This document shows, one piece after another, positions 13,344 through 25,399 of a stretch of 64,000 nt of DNA. The translations under genes were made by a program, and so were the position numbers. The DNA is from Casuarina equisetifolia (taxonomy: Eukaryota > Streptophyta > Magnoliopsida > Fagales > Casuarinaceae). The stretch covers positions 18,688,853-18,752,852 of the forward strand of contig CM052358.1 of assembly GCA_028551475.1 (NCBI GenBank), given 5' to 3'. Every line of letters begins with the position of its first letter. The first letter of the stretch is position 1. The notes beneath the pieces are model-generated. The model had not been told where the DNA came from, made no database searches, and was given only the letters and a program-made list of their open reading frames with translations.

Positions 13344-14264
13344 TTACCTCGACCTGGGGTGAATCCTGGAAACCGTGGTCGTGGTCGATGGTTTGTGTGG
13401 TCGCGGCAAAGGTTTCCAGGGCTCGAGCACCGAGTCTCTGTACCTGGTCGGCAGGACCTGGGTCCTGCCGCGCTTGGACCTCACCACCGGGGATGTGTCC
13501 TCCAAATCTCCCAACCAATCCTCCACAGTTTGACTTTTCTTGTTCTTCTTCCTCTTCGATCCGGTTTTGGTCGACTTGTTGCCAGCTCTTCTCAAGTCGC
13601 TACTGAGCTCCTTTTCCTGACTCGCTTCTCTGGAGTCGGCCTCGTCGTCTCCGAAATTCCCCGATATCAGCCTTGCCGCTTCCACGAGCAGGCCCAGATA
13701 GTCATTGCTCTTGTTCTCTCTCTCTTTCTCAGAAGGCGATGTTTTCACCTCCTCATCGTCGTCCCCACGTCCTTCTTCCTCGAGTTGTTTGGTTTCTTCC
13801 TCGATTTCACTGCTTTCAACTCGCTGGTTGGTGATCTCTGAAACTTCCAGAGCCTTGTCGGCGACCACTTGTGTAGGCTTCTCTTTGGGATCGCATTCAC
13901 CTTCTGAGCTCTTCTCCAGTACTGCTAAAAAACCCTGAGACTCCGCCTCCGAATCGCTCTCAGCAGCTTTACCCACAAAGCTACACGCACTCAGGTTCCC
14001 ATTCTCCGCCTGAGACTCCGACTCTTGGGCATCCATAACAGGACCCAATCTCAGGTTCAAATCTATAGCAAACCCTCTGCTATTCCCATTTAACTCTGGC
14101 CCCGCATCGCATACTTGCAGATGCAGAGATGGTTCTTTTGGGGTTTCTTTTGGCGGAATAGAAGAAATTATGCTCAGAATCTTGTTCAGGCACATTTGGG
14201 CTTTAGAACATCCATGGCGGACGTCAGTAGAGCAAGAATCGCCTACCTGATGGTACGAAGTCAT
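13344..14264 (-). CDS. Unrecognised acidic, probably nuclear protein with EAR-type motif, 306 aa
   Basis: A single open frame from ATG at 14264 to the stop at 13344. I do not recognise a named family. Visible features: AIDLNLRLGP at about 67-75, where DLNLRL fits both DLN- and LxLxL-type EAR repression motifs; a long Glu/Asp/Ser-rich middle (about 80-185); a short hydrophobic patch YLGLLVEAARLISGNF (about 189-204); a basic cluster GSKRKKNKK (about 235-243), a likely nuclear signal; the patch TVEDWLGDLED; and a basic C-terminal block SKRGRTQVLPTRYRDSVLEP (263-282) that looks conserved. EAR motifs recruit TOPLESS-type corepressors, so a transcriptional co-regulator is a reasonable inference, not a demonstration. 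The start is uncertain: a second in-frame ATG sits at 14195 (MCLNKIL), and the 5' leader carries small frames and a 70-bp CT tract. Confidence 0.7.
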   Translation of the reverse strand: MTSYHQVGDSCSTDVRHGCSKAQMCLNKILSIISSIPPKETPKEPSLHLQVCDAGPELNGNSRGFAIDLNLRLGPVMDAQESESQAENGNLSACSFVGKAAESDSEAESQGFLAVLEKSSEGECDPKEKPTQVVADKALEVSEITNQRVESSEIEEETKQLEEEGRGDDDEEVKTSPSEKERENKSNDYLGLLVEAARLISGNFGDDEADSREASQEKELSSDLRRAGNKSTKTGSKRKKNKKSQTVEDWLGDLEDTSPVVRSKRGRTQVLPTRYRDSVLEPWKPLPRPHKPSTTTTVSRIHPRSR

Positions 14265-14366
14265 TGTCGAGCCTTGTTTCAGCTACCCATTCAAGCTCTG
14301 CAAGTAAGGGCCTTCCGCAGATCAAGAAGAAATGAAGTAGGACCAGAGCGCCATGAAAAACCTGAA

Positions 14367-14370
<4 letters not shown>

Positions 14371-14440
<70 letters not shown>
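14371..14440. repeat. (AG)35 dinucleotide microsatellite
   Basis: An uninterrupted 70-bp AG run. On the minus strand it is a CT tract about 107 bases 5' of the EAR-motif gene's ATG, followed by CGTTTTCAG, which looks like a polypyrimidine tract plus splice acceptor. Confidence 0.97.
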
Positions 14441-14443
<3 letters not shown>

Positions 14444-14541
14444 AGGCAAACAATAATAGATACAAAAAAACGAAGATAGGATTAGTAGATGAGAACTAGA
14501 AGGACAAGGACAAGGCCAAGGCCAAGCTTGCCCGAAACCAT

Positions 14542-17500
14542 GGTGTTTTAATAACCGTTCTTTTTTCGTTTCTTCCTTTATTTATTCCCAGAATTTTATT
14601 TTACATTATTCTATATTCTCAACTCTGACAAGGTTGTTGAACTCTGATTGGAGCTTTACTGACGTGGCGATAATCTGCCAAGTCATCTTATACGTGTCAT
14701 GTTATTACTCTTACCAGATTATATTATATGGGCATGGCATGGCACGTAGGCAGGCTACGTTGTACCTCCAAAACGAACAAAACCATGTCCGTTTTACGGT
14801 GGCCCTTGTTGTCGTGGGGCAGGAGCTCTTGCTTGCTCTCTTTGTGGTTGTCCTTTTATGGTTAAGGTCAAGGAACTCGCTTTTCCTGGCTAACGAGTCT
14901 CTAACTCGGCCTGTTTTGCTCCAAATGGCACGGCGCCAGTTGAACAAGTTTTTTTTGTTGAAGGTGAGCATTGCCCCACTTTGTTGAAAGTGAGAGGATG
15001 AACATGTATTCTTTTACGAGTGATGAGAATTATTCGTCTAAGTCCTTAAAAATTTGAAATGCTCAAGGTTTTCAGTGGCCGGCTGAATCAGACCCTTATC
15101 TCGATTTGCACTTTTCTCTATTGAAGCGGCGACCAAGCAGCCAAACTCCGCTTCGAGGTGTCAGGTTTTGCTTATATTGTCTTGTCACCGGAACTGTTGG
15201 ATGCCTGACATCGACGTGTTCTTAATGCCTACCTGCTTCTTTTTGTATTTCTGTATTACGGCGGTGTGAGTGAGGGTCACTGATTCATCAATCGTATGAA
15301 GAATTCGTCATGATGATCTCCATCTACTCGGGGCCTGAAAGCTTTGAATCGAAGTGCATGGGAAGCCTAATATGCCAAAGGGGATGATTATTCAGAACGA
15401 TTATGTGAGGCTGGGACTTCGAGATTTGATGACGCTAAGTTGGTATTGAAAAAGGACATTTAAGATTTTAATGATATTAAAAAAACAAAAAATTCTAACT
15501 TAATGAATAATAACACCTTCATCCAAGCTCGTCGATAGATTCTGTCTTTTTCTGCTTTGGCAAATCGCAGTACAGCACTCGAATATGATGGGAAGGCTCA
15601 TGGCTTTACACGTATAGAAACAAGCAAAAGCTAGCCGACCTTATAGAATCTCCAATGAGCAAGTATCATTTGCCATCATCCCGAACAATATCATCAAAAG
15701 TTTTGTCCTGCAAAAGTGGATACCCATTCCAAGGATTACAAGGATTTTGTTGCTACAGTTACGTATGTTGGAGCCTCTGGATTAACACAAGCATATGCCT
15801 AGACTTCCAGATGTATCAGAAGTATCATCTGCCGGATTACAGGCGTTAAACATACTGTGCTGCTATAATTTCAACAATGGTTTATCAGATAAGAGCATGG
15901 ACCAACGTTGGTGCTGCTGCCAGACGTCACCGAACCACTTAAATCCTTTGTCTTCGTGGTGTGCTTGATTTCTTTGGGTGGTTTCTTCTCGGTTGTGCGA
16001 GTACATAACAGGGATGTTCTTAAAATGCAAATTTCAACAAGGAGAAGGTTGCCAACTGAGAGGCTTTTTACTGCATTATTCTTGACTGTTACCATTGGGA
16101 TCAGGGATTCTGTTCCCTTTATTCCTTAAAGAAGAGAGAAATGGAATCAAGCGTCATCGATGTAGACCCTCTGCACTCGAGAGGTTACTGCATATAAATC
16201 ATGCCTTTGGCTTGTAAACTAGTTGGTTTAGACGGTTAATATGCACAAATGCTCGGTATCGTTTGAACAAAACATGAAAACTGAGCCCAAGAAGTTGGTC
16301 TTCAACATGCTTCAGCTTATAAAAATTTCCCCAGCAGCCAGGTATCTTGGTTCCCAATTATTCCTGGGTCTGTCAAAAAAAGAGAAGCCTTTGGGGATCT
16401 TTATTCACAAGGACCACCAACGAATTTCTGGGTGCGAAATCAGTGGCACTTGCGCTCCCCTCCCAAGCTAGGAGTACCTTTTTTTGTTCTACCCTACTTA
16501 CTATGTAACTAGTTGGGCATTGGAAAGAGGAGCCAAGCTAATCAGACCTCCATATCTAAACTTGGCAGGAATCCAAACAAAACAGGGTAGGTGTTTGCAA
16601 GAGAGCAAAGCTAGAACTCTTATCATCTTGGGTTCCTGATCTGGCAGGTTTCAAACTAGAACTTACTCCGGAAAAAATCAGGCTGGTTTTGGATAAAGTC
16701 ATGTTTTTTGGTTAGCAGTTAATAGAAGAAAGATCTCAATAGAATAACATATGGAGGACCCACGTTGGCCCATTGGATTCTGAAACCACGCATGCCAGTC
16801 CAAACGCAGTTGCCCATTGACTTATGTCGGACCATTTTTCCTGCCAAACGAAACGTCCTTGCCCCCTGAGTTGTCACCGAGGAACCCAACAGCCGCTATG
16901 GGGCAGCAGAGGACACCCCTATACAGCTGCCGATTCCAACATTCTAAAGTAGATATTACGTTCCTTTTTCTTCCTCTCTCTCTCTCTCTCTCTCTCTAGG
17001 CAGGTTATATTATGTACTTGGTCTACCCATTTGTGTTACTCGCATGCTGGAATCCATTGCAGTGTTGCTTTTCCCAGTATTCTGAAGAAAATATCGTCGC
17101 CCACTACGAAATGCTTCTCCTGGAGAAACTCAAGACGGGTAACTTCCCAAATCCACTCTTAAGTCCATTACATAAGACCAAGTATACTACTTGATTAAGC
17201 TGCAATTATAACGAGGAGCAACTGGGTTTATTTATTACTTAATGGGATTGCCGATCCTTGCAACTGTCTTTCCAACTTGTAATGACAGCAGGTCGGCGGT
17301 CTCAGTCTTACCTCTTCCTCCTGTGGGGCCAAAGCTTTCTCATCTTCTCTTTCGTCAATCCTAGGCGGCGACATGAACCTAGCATCTCTCCTATAGATAT
17401 AGATGGCTGTCTTTTGTATTAAATACATTCAAAAATTAGTCCAAAAATTGGTTAAAGAAATGAGGATTATATATATATATATATATATACATTTAAACAT

Positions 17501-17720
17501 GATTTAAAAATCACATATTTTTAATATAAGAGTTTCATCCTTAATATCTCTTTACACACAAACATATCATGGATTCAAGACTAAATGAGTTAGATAAATA
17601 CTCTCCTAAATACCTAATATCCTTAAATGACTCCAAGTTGAATGAGAGTTTAAGTTAATTAATTTAGGCTCTAATATTATATTAAGTAAATATAAAATTA
17701 AGAAAATAATTTTTATATTT

Positions 17721-17757
<37 letters not shown>

Positions 17758-18999
17758 TTAATGTGAATAGACTTGTCAACAAGGGTGCACGTTTGTAGCT
17801 TTGAGAAGTAACTTGGCTGGCTTTATGTTTGATTTGATTATTTGTTTGTACCCAGTCTAATCAGTGGGGACCAGGTTCTACTGGAGATGATATTGATACT
17901 GCATCCGGTCTACGCTATATTTTATTTTTTTGTTGGAAAAGATACTGAGCTTTTAATCTTCCCAATACAAGAAGTCATTTCTTTACGTAAAAAGTTTTAC
18001 TGCTTTTGTCTATGATTGGGCATACTACATAGAGTCGGTAGTAAATACACATCTGACACTCTAGCTGCCTCCATGTGCCCAAACTTCAGTTTATATATTT
18101 TTACAGCATATTTCGATTACCATTCTTCAAACGTATGAGATTCCAGTGGGATCTTATCATGGAAAGCAAGTCAAGAAACACTTCCCCTTCAGTGGGTTGC
18201 TTTTTACTGTTTTCCGTCGAGAAAATTAATTTTTGCTCATCTTTGATGATTGTGTTCGACGTGAGCTTTGGAATTTAACTTCGCTCATTCGAAATTTGTC
18301 CTTAAGCTTTCTCGTTCTTGCTATATGCTTTATATGTCTATGAATGATCTGCAAGGTCTATGAACAACTTCATATCTGAAATACAGCTAACAAGAGATCA
18401 ATGTTGGACCTCAAATACAGGACCGGATTTGCATTTGCAGAACTTTTCCCAGTTTGTTATTCTATTGGTTATAGAATCCGTTCGATTCATGTCGCTTTAC
18501 CATGCTGTTGTCACTTAACCATTCCTATGCTCTTATGTTGACAGACGACCAACTAAATCATGAAAACATTAGAATTTGTAAAAGATTGTGTGATAGTTTT
18601 AGATAACTAAGTACTTTGCTTCTAGGTGCATAATGTCTGTGGCAGTCCACTGTCACCGTCGGTAGAAGTTGTTCTAAATTTCTGGCTTAAGGTCTTACAT
18701 CAGACAGCAGTTTCCCAATCCACCTTTTCTGCCCATGTCCCCTTTCTGAAAGGGCATTCCATTTGTGCTTTTGCTCCAACATTTCATATCATCGACTTGG
18801 CCTGCACATAAGGAGTAGTGGGCAATGTGTGATACATGAGGGCACAAGGATACGGAGATGCTAGCCGGAACAACTCAAAAAATATGGACACGGGAACAGG
18901 GAGGTCAAGTCACTAATCTTTGTGCTTCTATAAAAATTTGAAAACTTTGTTAAAGATGGATATTGTTTCATATCACATGTTATCCATTTTCTTATAAAG
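14542..18999. other. Intergenic region, no supported gene
   Basis: The stretch next to the EAR-motif gene is its likely promoter. Elsewhere it holds a CT repeat (about 16975-16998), a TA repeat (about 17470-17490), an AAT/ATT palindrome (17722-17757) and one short ATG-initiated frame with a signal-peptide-like start (17012-17194). No known protein family is visible. Confidence 0.5.
17722..17757. repeat. Perfect 36-bp (AAT)n/(ATT)n palindrome
   Basis: Six AAT-type units are followed at once by their reverse complement, centred between 17739 and 17740 with no spacer. It could extrude as a hairpin. Confidence 0.9.
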
Positions 19000-19029
19000 C
19001 CATGTACTCTACTTCCTAAGGCCACATGT

Positions 19030-19330
19030 GGGTCGAGTCATAATAGTCCCCAGCCCTTCAAAAGACTCTTGCCCTCGAGGGTTAATTTTAACATTGGGCT
19101 TGTTGGCTAGCATCGTTGATTCTGAAGACTCCCTTTCTAATTGCTTTGGCTGCTCCCCACCATATTCGTCATTGATCATCCAAAATAATTGCTTGCTTTC
19201 ACATTTGTGTCCCTTTTCTCACTTCTCATTACAATGATAACATGTCCCTTTTTCATATCTACTTTCATTTTTGTCTCGTTAATGCACTATGTGGTTGGCC
19301 TAGGGTCTAGTAGGATAATTGAATCTTCGG
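19030..19330 (-). pseudogene. Ty3/gypsy gag remnant with degenerate CCHC zinc knuckle
   Basis: On the minus strand, 19201-19242 reads CYHCNEK-stop-EKGHKC, a gag zinc knuckle (CX2CX4HX4C) broken by one in-frame TGA. It is preceded by an RYEKGT-like stretch and followed by ESKQLFWMINDEYGG, the usual gypsy arrangement (KGLCYxC...GHxCxxKQL...DE). Frameshifts and stops lie on both sides. Less certain gag-like pieces continue to about 20.2 kb, including KTNRMAEALKEIMEDL near 20.1 kb. Confidence 0.7.
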
Positions 19331-20351
19331 AACAAAGGGTGGTCCAAATCCCCTACCCATATTGTGGCTAAAGCCCCCAAAATTAGGTCCCCATCCTCGT
19401 CCTACTTTATGATGACTTATCCATAGGTTCCATTTAGCACCCTGTAGCTTCCTGTGGTGAACGATGGCAGTTGCGGGTCAAACCCAGTTTGCTCCTCCCC
19501 AATTTTTGTTTTCTCGGTGTCTTGGGGTGGTGACTGCGTTATCACATCGCCTTTGTCCGACGAAGAGGACAGTTTGTCCAAACCGGATCCTTCCCATTTT
19601 GCCAATATTAGTTCATGATCATAGTATTTCATTTTGCTATCCTTGCATTCTTATAAATTGTTCTGAATTTTTTTTCATTTTTTTCAGTCGTCTCCTTAAA
19701 CATGGCAGACTACTTCCAGTATTTCTGCTTTAGTAATTGCATTCCGGATTCTTGCTCTATCATTGTTTGTGCCTGTGTTTCGACAGAGCCCTTGCTTTTC
19801 CTTTTCACTAAATTGGCATCTCTGATGTCACCGATAGGATCAAAGTCTCAACTTACAAACATAATTAAAAATACACAGATTATTAAGAGAACTCGAGTAG
19901 AGTTTTCCTTTAATATTAAGCTTAATTAAAATACAAACAGAATCAACTATAACCAAAGTACCATTGCACCATTACATTAACAACAGCACTATCACTACTT
20001 TGCACTATACTGCATCTGCAATTAGTTTAACAGTCACCAAAAATATCAAGTAAAAGCTAAGAGAAAAGAATACGATTTTCTTTCTGTCCCTTCCTAATAG
20101 TTAAGTCTTCCATAATTTCCTTCAAAGCCTCAGCCATACGGTTTGTTTTGAGGTAAACTCACATACTATCCATTTGCCTAGAAAGTCACATGCTGTCCAC
20201 ATCCTTAGCCCATGTGTGGGTTGGGTCATAACTTGTATCTTCCTTTAGTTAGTCTCTCATGGAAGGTTAATGGCAAAATTGTAAGCAATGAGGGTTCGAA
20301 GGCTTGGTTGGTTAAGCCATCAAACCTTCAAATATAGTGTTTTTTGCCATT

Positions 20352-20437
20352 AACAATCTCCGAATATTGTCTTTCACTTTAGAAAGAAACTTTAAACAAT
20401 CTTCGAATATTGTCTTTCACTTGAGAAAGAAACTTTA
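20352..20437. repeat. 43-bp tandem duplication
   Basis: Two adjacent copies (20352-20394 and 20395-20437) of a unit beginning AACAATC and ending AAAGAAACTTTA. They differ at about two bases. Confidence 0.85.
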
Positions 20438-20821
20438 AACAATCATAATCTCATATTGAAACTTGATACTACTAGTCATAGCTACAATTAAAGCATGCCA
20501 CCTTTGTTTCACAACTGGCCTTTGGCTCATCATTGTCTAGGATATGCAAGTGTTAGTCACTTCATGCATATGTATGTTATTTTTGACAATCCTCTATGAT
20601 ATGCATGTTTGAAGTTCAAACAACTATTATTTAAGTTTGATACAAGTTGATGGCACTTATAATATGTGCAAAATCTCACATATACAAACAACTTGAACTA
20701 TTTGTATTATTTATTGGTGGAAAAAAACTTTCTTACATGTCTAGAGAGGAAAAGGAAAGCTACAGACTAACTAGAGTGTCTTCCACAATAATTCATTGCT
20801 GCCCTTATGGTCCCATCCATG

Positions 20822-20855
<34 letters not shown>

Positions 20856-21661
20856 CATGTCACACACGTCTCATCTCCTTTCAAACTTAAACAACCCTTG
20901 TCAAACTTGTGTTTGATATAAATCTAAGACCTTAAACTTGGAGAAAAATGTGGAAGTTGTCATGCATTTTGTGCCTTCACCAGCAAGTTGATCTACAATT
21001 CCCACATGAGCTATAGTAATAATTCCACTTCCAATCTTTTCATGAATGAACTAACGATTTATGTCAATATGTTTGTCTTTTCTATCCATAGATATCCCAA
21101 AATACACTAAGGGTGGCTTTAGGGATGAATTTGGTTCTTGTGACCCACATTTATACTATAACTTAGATAACTTATATGTGAAAGACAAGGCAACCTTCTA
21201 AACCTCCTCTCATAAGGTACTCGGTCACTCAAAACAAAAGATGATGTTCTATTTATTATATATATTGCCGTGAGAATACACTTATCCAGAACTCTATAGG
21301 CATATTACTACGAAATTTCAAAGCTCATGATATTTAACATGTGTTAATACTTACATTCGACTATACCATTATATTGTAAGGCTATATACATATGAACTCT
21401 CATATATAATACCCTTAAATGAAAAAATTTAGTCACATTTCGAATTGAAGAAATCAATCACATTATTTGATTTGACATTGTTTTCTTTTGTGCCAAACTG
21501 ATTTCTTATCATAAGAAGTAATCACTCTAATAATAACACAATTTTAGACTTGACTTGCATGAAAATCGTCCAAGTTCTTATAGAATAGTCATCAATAATG
21601 GTCAAGAGATATTTTGATTTATCAAGATTGGGCATCCCATAGGGTCTTTGTATATTAATAT

Positions 21662-21877
21662 TATCAGAAAAGAGAAAACAACAAGTGGCAATTTTCTGTA
21701 TATTGATATTGTAGTTCCTCATTACATATCTCTAGCATGTTTATATACAAGACTAGACCTACCTATACATGGAAAATCTAATTATTGTGATATATTCTGA
21801 ATATAATTATATTAAATCACAATATTCTTTATTATTGGCAACATTGATATTTTGGTAACGTAATATTCTTATTAACA
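21662..21877 (-). repeat. 3' LTR of the nested copia element (216 bp)
   Basis: On the minus strand it starts TGTTAATAAG right after the polypurine tract and ends CTGATA. It aligns with 26688-26903 along its whole length without gaps. The AATAT target duplication abuts its outer end at 21657-21661. Confidence 0.95.
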
Positions 21878-21889
21878 CTCCCCTTCAAG
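21878..21889 (-). other. Polypurine tract of the copia element
   Basis: The minus strand reads CTTGAAGGGGAG immediately before the 3' LTR, the usual plus-strand primer position. Confidence 0.85.
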
Positions 21890-21944
21890 CCGGAGACTTG
21901 AACAAGTCAAATCTCTTAACTTAGAGAGAAGGTGCCAATGTTAC

Positions 21945-23372
21945 TTACTGCATAGTGTCTTTATGAACATGTCTGCTAGTTGCAATAATTCCTTGCTGTA
22001 ATTTTTCTCTAATATAATGGTAGTCAACCTCAATATGCTTCGTTCTTTCATAGAAAATTGGATTCGCTGCAATCTTTTCTGCTGCTTCGTTTTCACATAA
22101 TAGCAGTGCTAGTTGTCGAAGATAGAAACCAAAATCGTTTAGCAGTCCCATAATCCACACTATTTCGCAAGTCATAACATGCATAGCTTGATATTTTGCT
22201 TATGCTGATGATAACGAAACAGTTGCTTGCTTCTTCGATCTCTAAGATATTAATGAGTCCCCAAGCATTATACAGAAACCTACAGTAGATCTTCGTGTAA
22301 TGGGGCAAGTACTATAGTTTGAGTCACAGAAGGCTTTAAACTCCAATTTTGATGATGCAAGGAACATGAGTCCAAGGCCTAAACAGGTCTTAAGATTTCT
22401 AATCCACCTCATGGTTGCTTCCATGTGGGATTGCTTGGGTGCATGCATGAATTGGCTGAGTAATTGCACTAGAAAAGTGATATCAGGTCAGGTAAGTGTC
22501 AAATATGTTAGTTAACCTACCAACAAGTCTTTGATAAATGGATGGGTCATTAAGTGGTGGATCATGACTTTCTTCTTTTGAGCTAGCATCATGTTTAACA
22601 CTTGTGAACTTTTTATTCTACTCCATGGGAATCAGCAAAGGCTTTGAACCTGCTAAGCCTGCTTCAGAGAGAAGTTCCAAGTTATACTTTTGTTGACTGA
22701 GGGAAATCCCATATAGTGAACGTGCAATCTCGATACCAAGGAAGAACTTAGAGTGTCCAAGATCTTTCATGGAAAAAGTAGAGTTCAAATAGTTTTTTAA
22801 GTCTAAGATAATTGCTTGATTATTCCATGTTATCAATATATTGTCAACATAGATGAGTAAGGCAGTGAAAGAATTATCTTGAGATCGGACGAAGAAAGAG
22901 TAGTCACACTAAGATTATCGAAAACCATAGGTGGTGAGAGCAGTAGTGAATTTAGCATTCCACTGACGGGATGCTTGCTTCAACCCATACAAGGATTTAC
23001 AACAAGCCAGACCCTCCCTCTGATTGTGAAATCCAGGGGGAAGAGCTATATATACTTCCTCATGGAGGTCCCTATGAAGGAAAACATTTTGAATATCCAT
23101 CTAAAACAAAGGCCAATGATGGACAACATCAATAGTAATGAGAAGCTGAACAATGACATGTTTGGTGGTGGGAGAGAAGGTATTCTAATAGTCAAAACTT
23201 TCTCTCTACTATAGCCTTTGGCCATAAGATGGGCGTTGTAGTGCTCAATAGAACCATTAATGCGATACTTCACCTTGTACATCCACTTACAGCCAACTGT
23301 GCATCGACTAGGAGGAAGAGTGACCACATCCCAAGTGTGATTTGCCTCAAAAGCAGTGAGCTCATGATCCAT
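21945..23372 (-). pseudogene. copia reverse transcriptase and RNase H, broken
   Basis: Several frames together cover the domain. 23046-23372 holds the RT start (TFEAN-type EANHTWDVVTLPP, GCKWMYKVKY). 22915-23100 holds MDIQNVFLHRDLHEEVYIALPPGF and SLYGLKQASRQW. 22618-22836 and just upstream hold LIYVDNILIT, where the usual YVDD is YVDN. 22242-22469 holds the RNase H part FCDSNYSTCPITRRST. 21945-22184 holds CENEAAEKIAANPIFYERTK. Frameshifts separate them, and loss of the second catalytic Asp makes the RT inactive. Confidence 0.92.
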
Positions 23373-24055
23373 GGAAACAACCTAATTAGGGTCTTTAACA
23401 GCCTTATTGAAAAAATATGGTTTAAGAATGGCAGAGATAGAGGCAATAAAATGTTAATGATGGAGGTTATAATGGACAAGGGAAATGTAATTGGAGATAG
23501 GGTATAGGGAAGTTGATGAGGAAGAAAGCAAGGTGGGACAAAAAAATCAGTGGTCTAAATGGGAGGTTTAGTGGGACTGTTGAAGTGACGAGAAACAGGC
23601 GAGGAGGAAGGGAAAGAGTCTGAAACATGAGGCAAGGAGGGCTTAGGGGCAGTCGAATTGGAAGCTAAGGTGATATTGGGTGAAGAAGGTGGTATAGGGG
23701 AGATAGTGGGAGGAAGAGTCTTAGGGGAAATGGTGTCTGGTGAAAAGGGTTCATCCATGGGCAAAGAAGAAGGAAAGTATGATTCCATAGGTGGAACAAT
23801 GGGAGTGGACGAGCGGGCAAGGCAATTAAGGGACGAAGGTTCCTGCAAGGCAAAAGGAAAAACATCATGACTTACAAAAATTTTCCTAGTGGTAGGATCA
23901 TAGAGCTTGTATCCCTTTTGATAAAAAGGATAACCAAGAAAAATGCAGGGACTAAATTTGTCACGAGCACCGAGAGTAGTGGTGAAACACTGGCAAACAA
24001 AAGGAAAGGAGGGAAGACAATTGATGAGGTAAGTGGCAGTAATAATACATTCACC

Positions 24056-25149
24056 CTAAAAACGAGGAGGGAGATGAGGTTGGAAAAGTAAAGCATGAGT
24101 GACGTCTAAGAGATGATGATGCTTATGCTCAACGATGCCATTTTGTTGGGGAGTGTGGACATTAGAGCTTTCATGAAGAATACCTTGAGAACAAAGAAAG
24201 GAGGAACACTCAGAGGAAAAAAATTTGATGCCATTGTCAAAGCGGATGCATTTGACAGTGGAACCAAATTGAGTGCGAACCATAGAAAGGAAAGTTTGAA
24301 TTTTGGAAAACACTTGGCTTTTAAATTAAAGAAGAAAAGTCCATATAGCACGGGAGAAATTATCCATAATAGTTAAAAAATAACAAGCACCATCATGGGT
24401 GGGGTGTTTGTGCGGCCCCCACACATCCATATGAATGAGTTCAAAAATGGTACATGCGGCAAATTAACTTAAAGGAAAAGGCACACGGGTTTGTTTTGCA
24501 AATGGGCAAACATCACAAGAGAAAAAATTCAGAGAAGAAATAACATGACTATTGGTAAGATATGATTTCAAAGAAGAATGACCAAGTTGTTTATGCCAAA
24601 GTGAATAATTGTTATTAAAAAAAGCAAAATTGCAAGCAAGAGTCTATTGTTTATTACAAGAAACAGATGAAAGGGAAGATAAATAACGAGAAAAAACGCA
24701 ATGGAAAGATTACGGAATAACATGACACCAAAAATAAAGTCCCCCTTTAGTCTTGTCGAGCCCCATTAACGCCCCAGTCATACGGTCTTGGAAAACATAA
24801 AAATTATAAAAAAAAAAGGGCAACATAATTATTATCATGAGTTAGTTTATGGATGGATAAAAGGTAATGCTGAAAGTGGGGGCAAAAAGGATAATTTTAA
24901 GATGCAAATGGGGTTGGGTTTAAAATCCTCAATATGAGTGACAAGACTACGGGTTTGATCAAGCAAATGAATAAATATGGGAGATGCAAATGGATGATAA
25001 TTATTTAAAATATGCAAATCACAAGTGATGTGGTTACTAGCCCCCAAATTGATAGTCCAATTAGATAAAAGTGAGTGAGATGAGGAAAAAGTACCTGTGA
25101 AATTAGCATTAGCATTGGAGGGGCCTAATTGATTAAGAAAAGTCGACAA
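24056..25149 (-). pseudogene. copia protease and integrase, broken
   Basis: The protease region at 24847-25149 reads NWTINLGASNHITCD where a DSGAS-type site is expected, so the catalytic Asp is Asn. The integrase HHCC motif (LWHKQLGHSS ... CDVCPFAKQTR) lies at about 24470-24610. The core follows: HMDVWGP, CIRFDNGIKF, then TPQQNGIVEHKH, which keeps the D, D and E catalytic residues although at least one stop interrupts the frame. Confidence 0.9.
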
Positions 25150-25399
25150 TTTTTATTGCTGATCAAAGGTTAAATTAAGCCCAGTAAAGCCATTAATAAC
25201 GCTCCTAGGAGAAGGAGAAGTGGGGCCCAATAGGCCTATATTAGGGTAAGGAGGTGGGGATGGGCCACTATAAAAAGATGGCACACTATGAGCATTGAAG
25301 GTGTTTGGATGTTACGGCCCAAAACCCATGGGGTTGGAGGGCATGACATCATCAAGGGTAGTATGGTGGGCCACAGGACTAGATTTAATAGGCTTACGA

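Noticed and set aside
13359-13841. 160-codon plus-strand frame
   Set aside because: Antisense to the EAR-motif gene, with no recognisable domain; the minus frame has ordered motifs.
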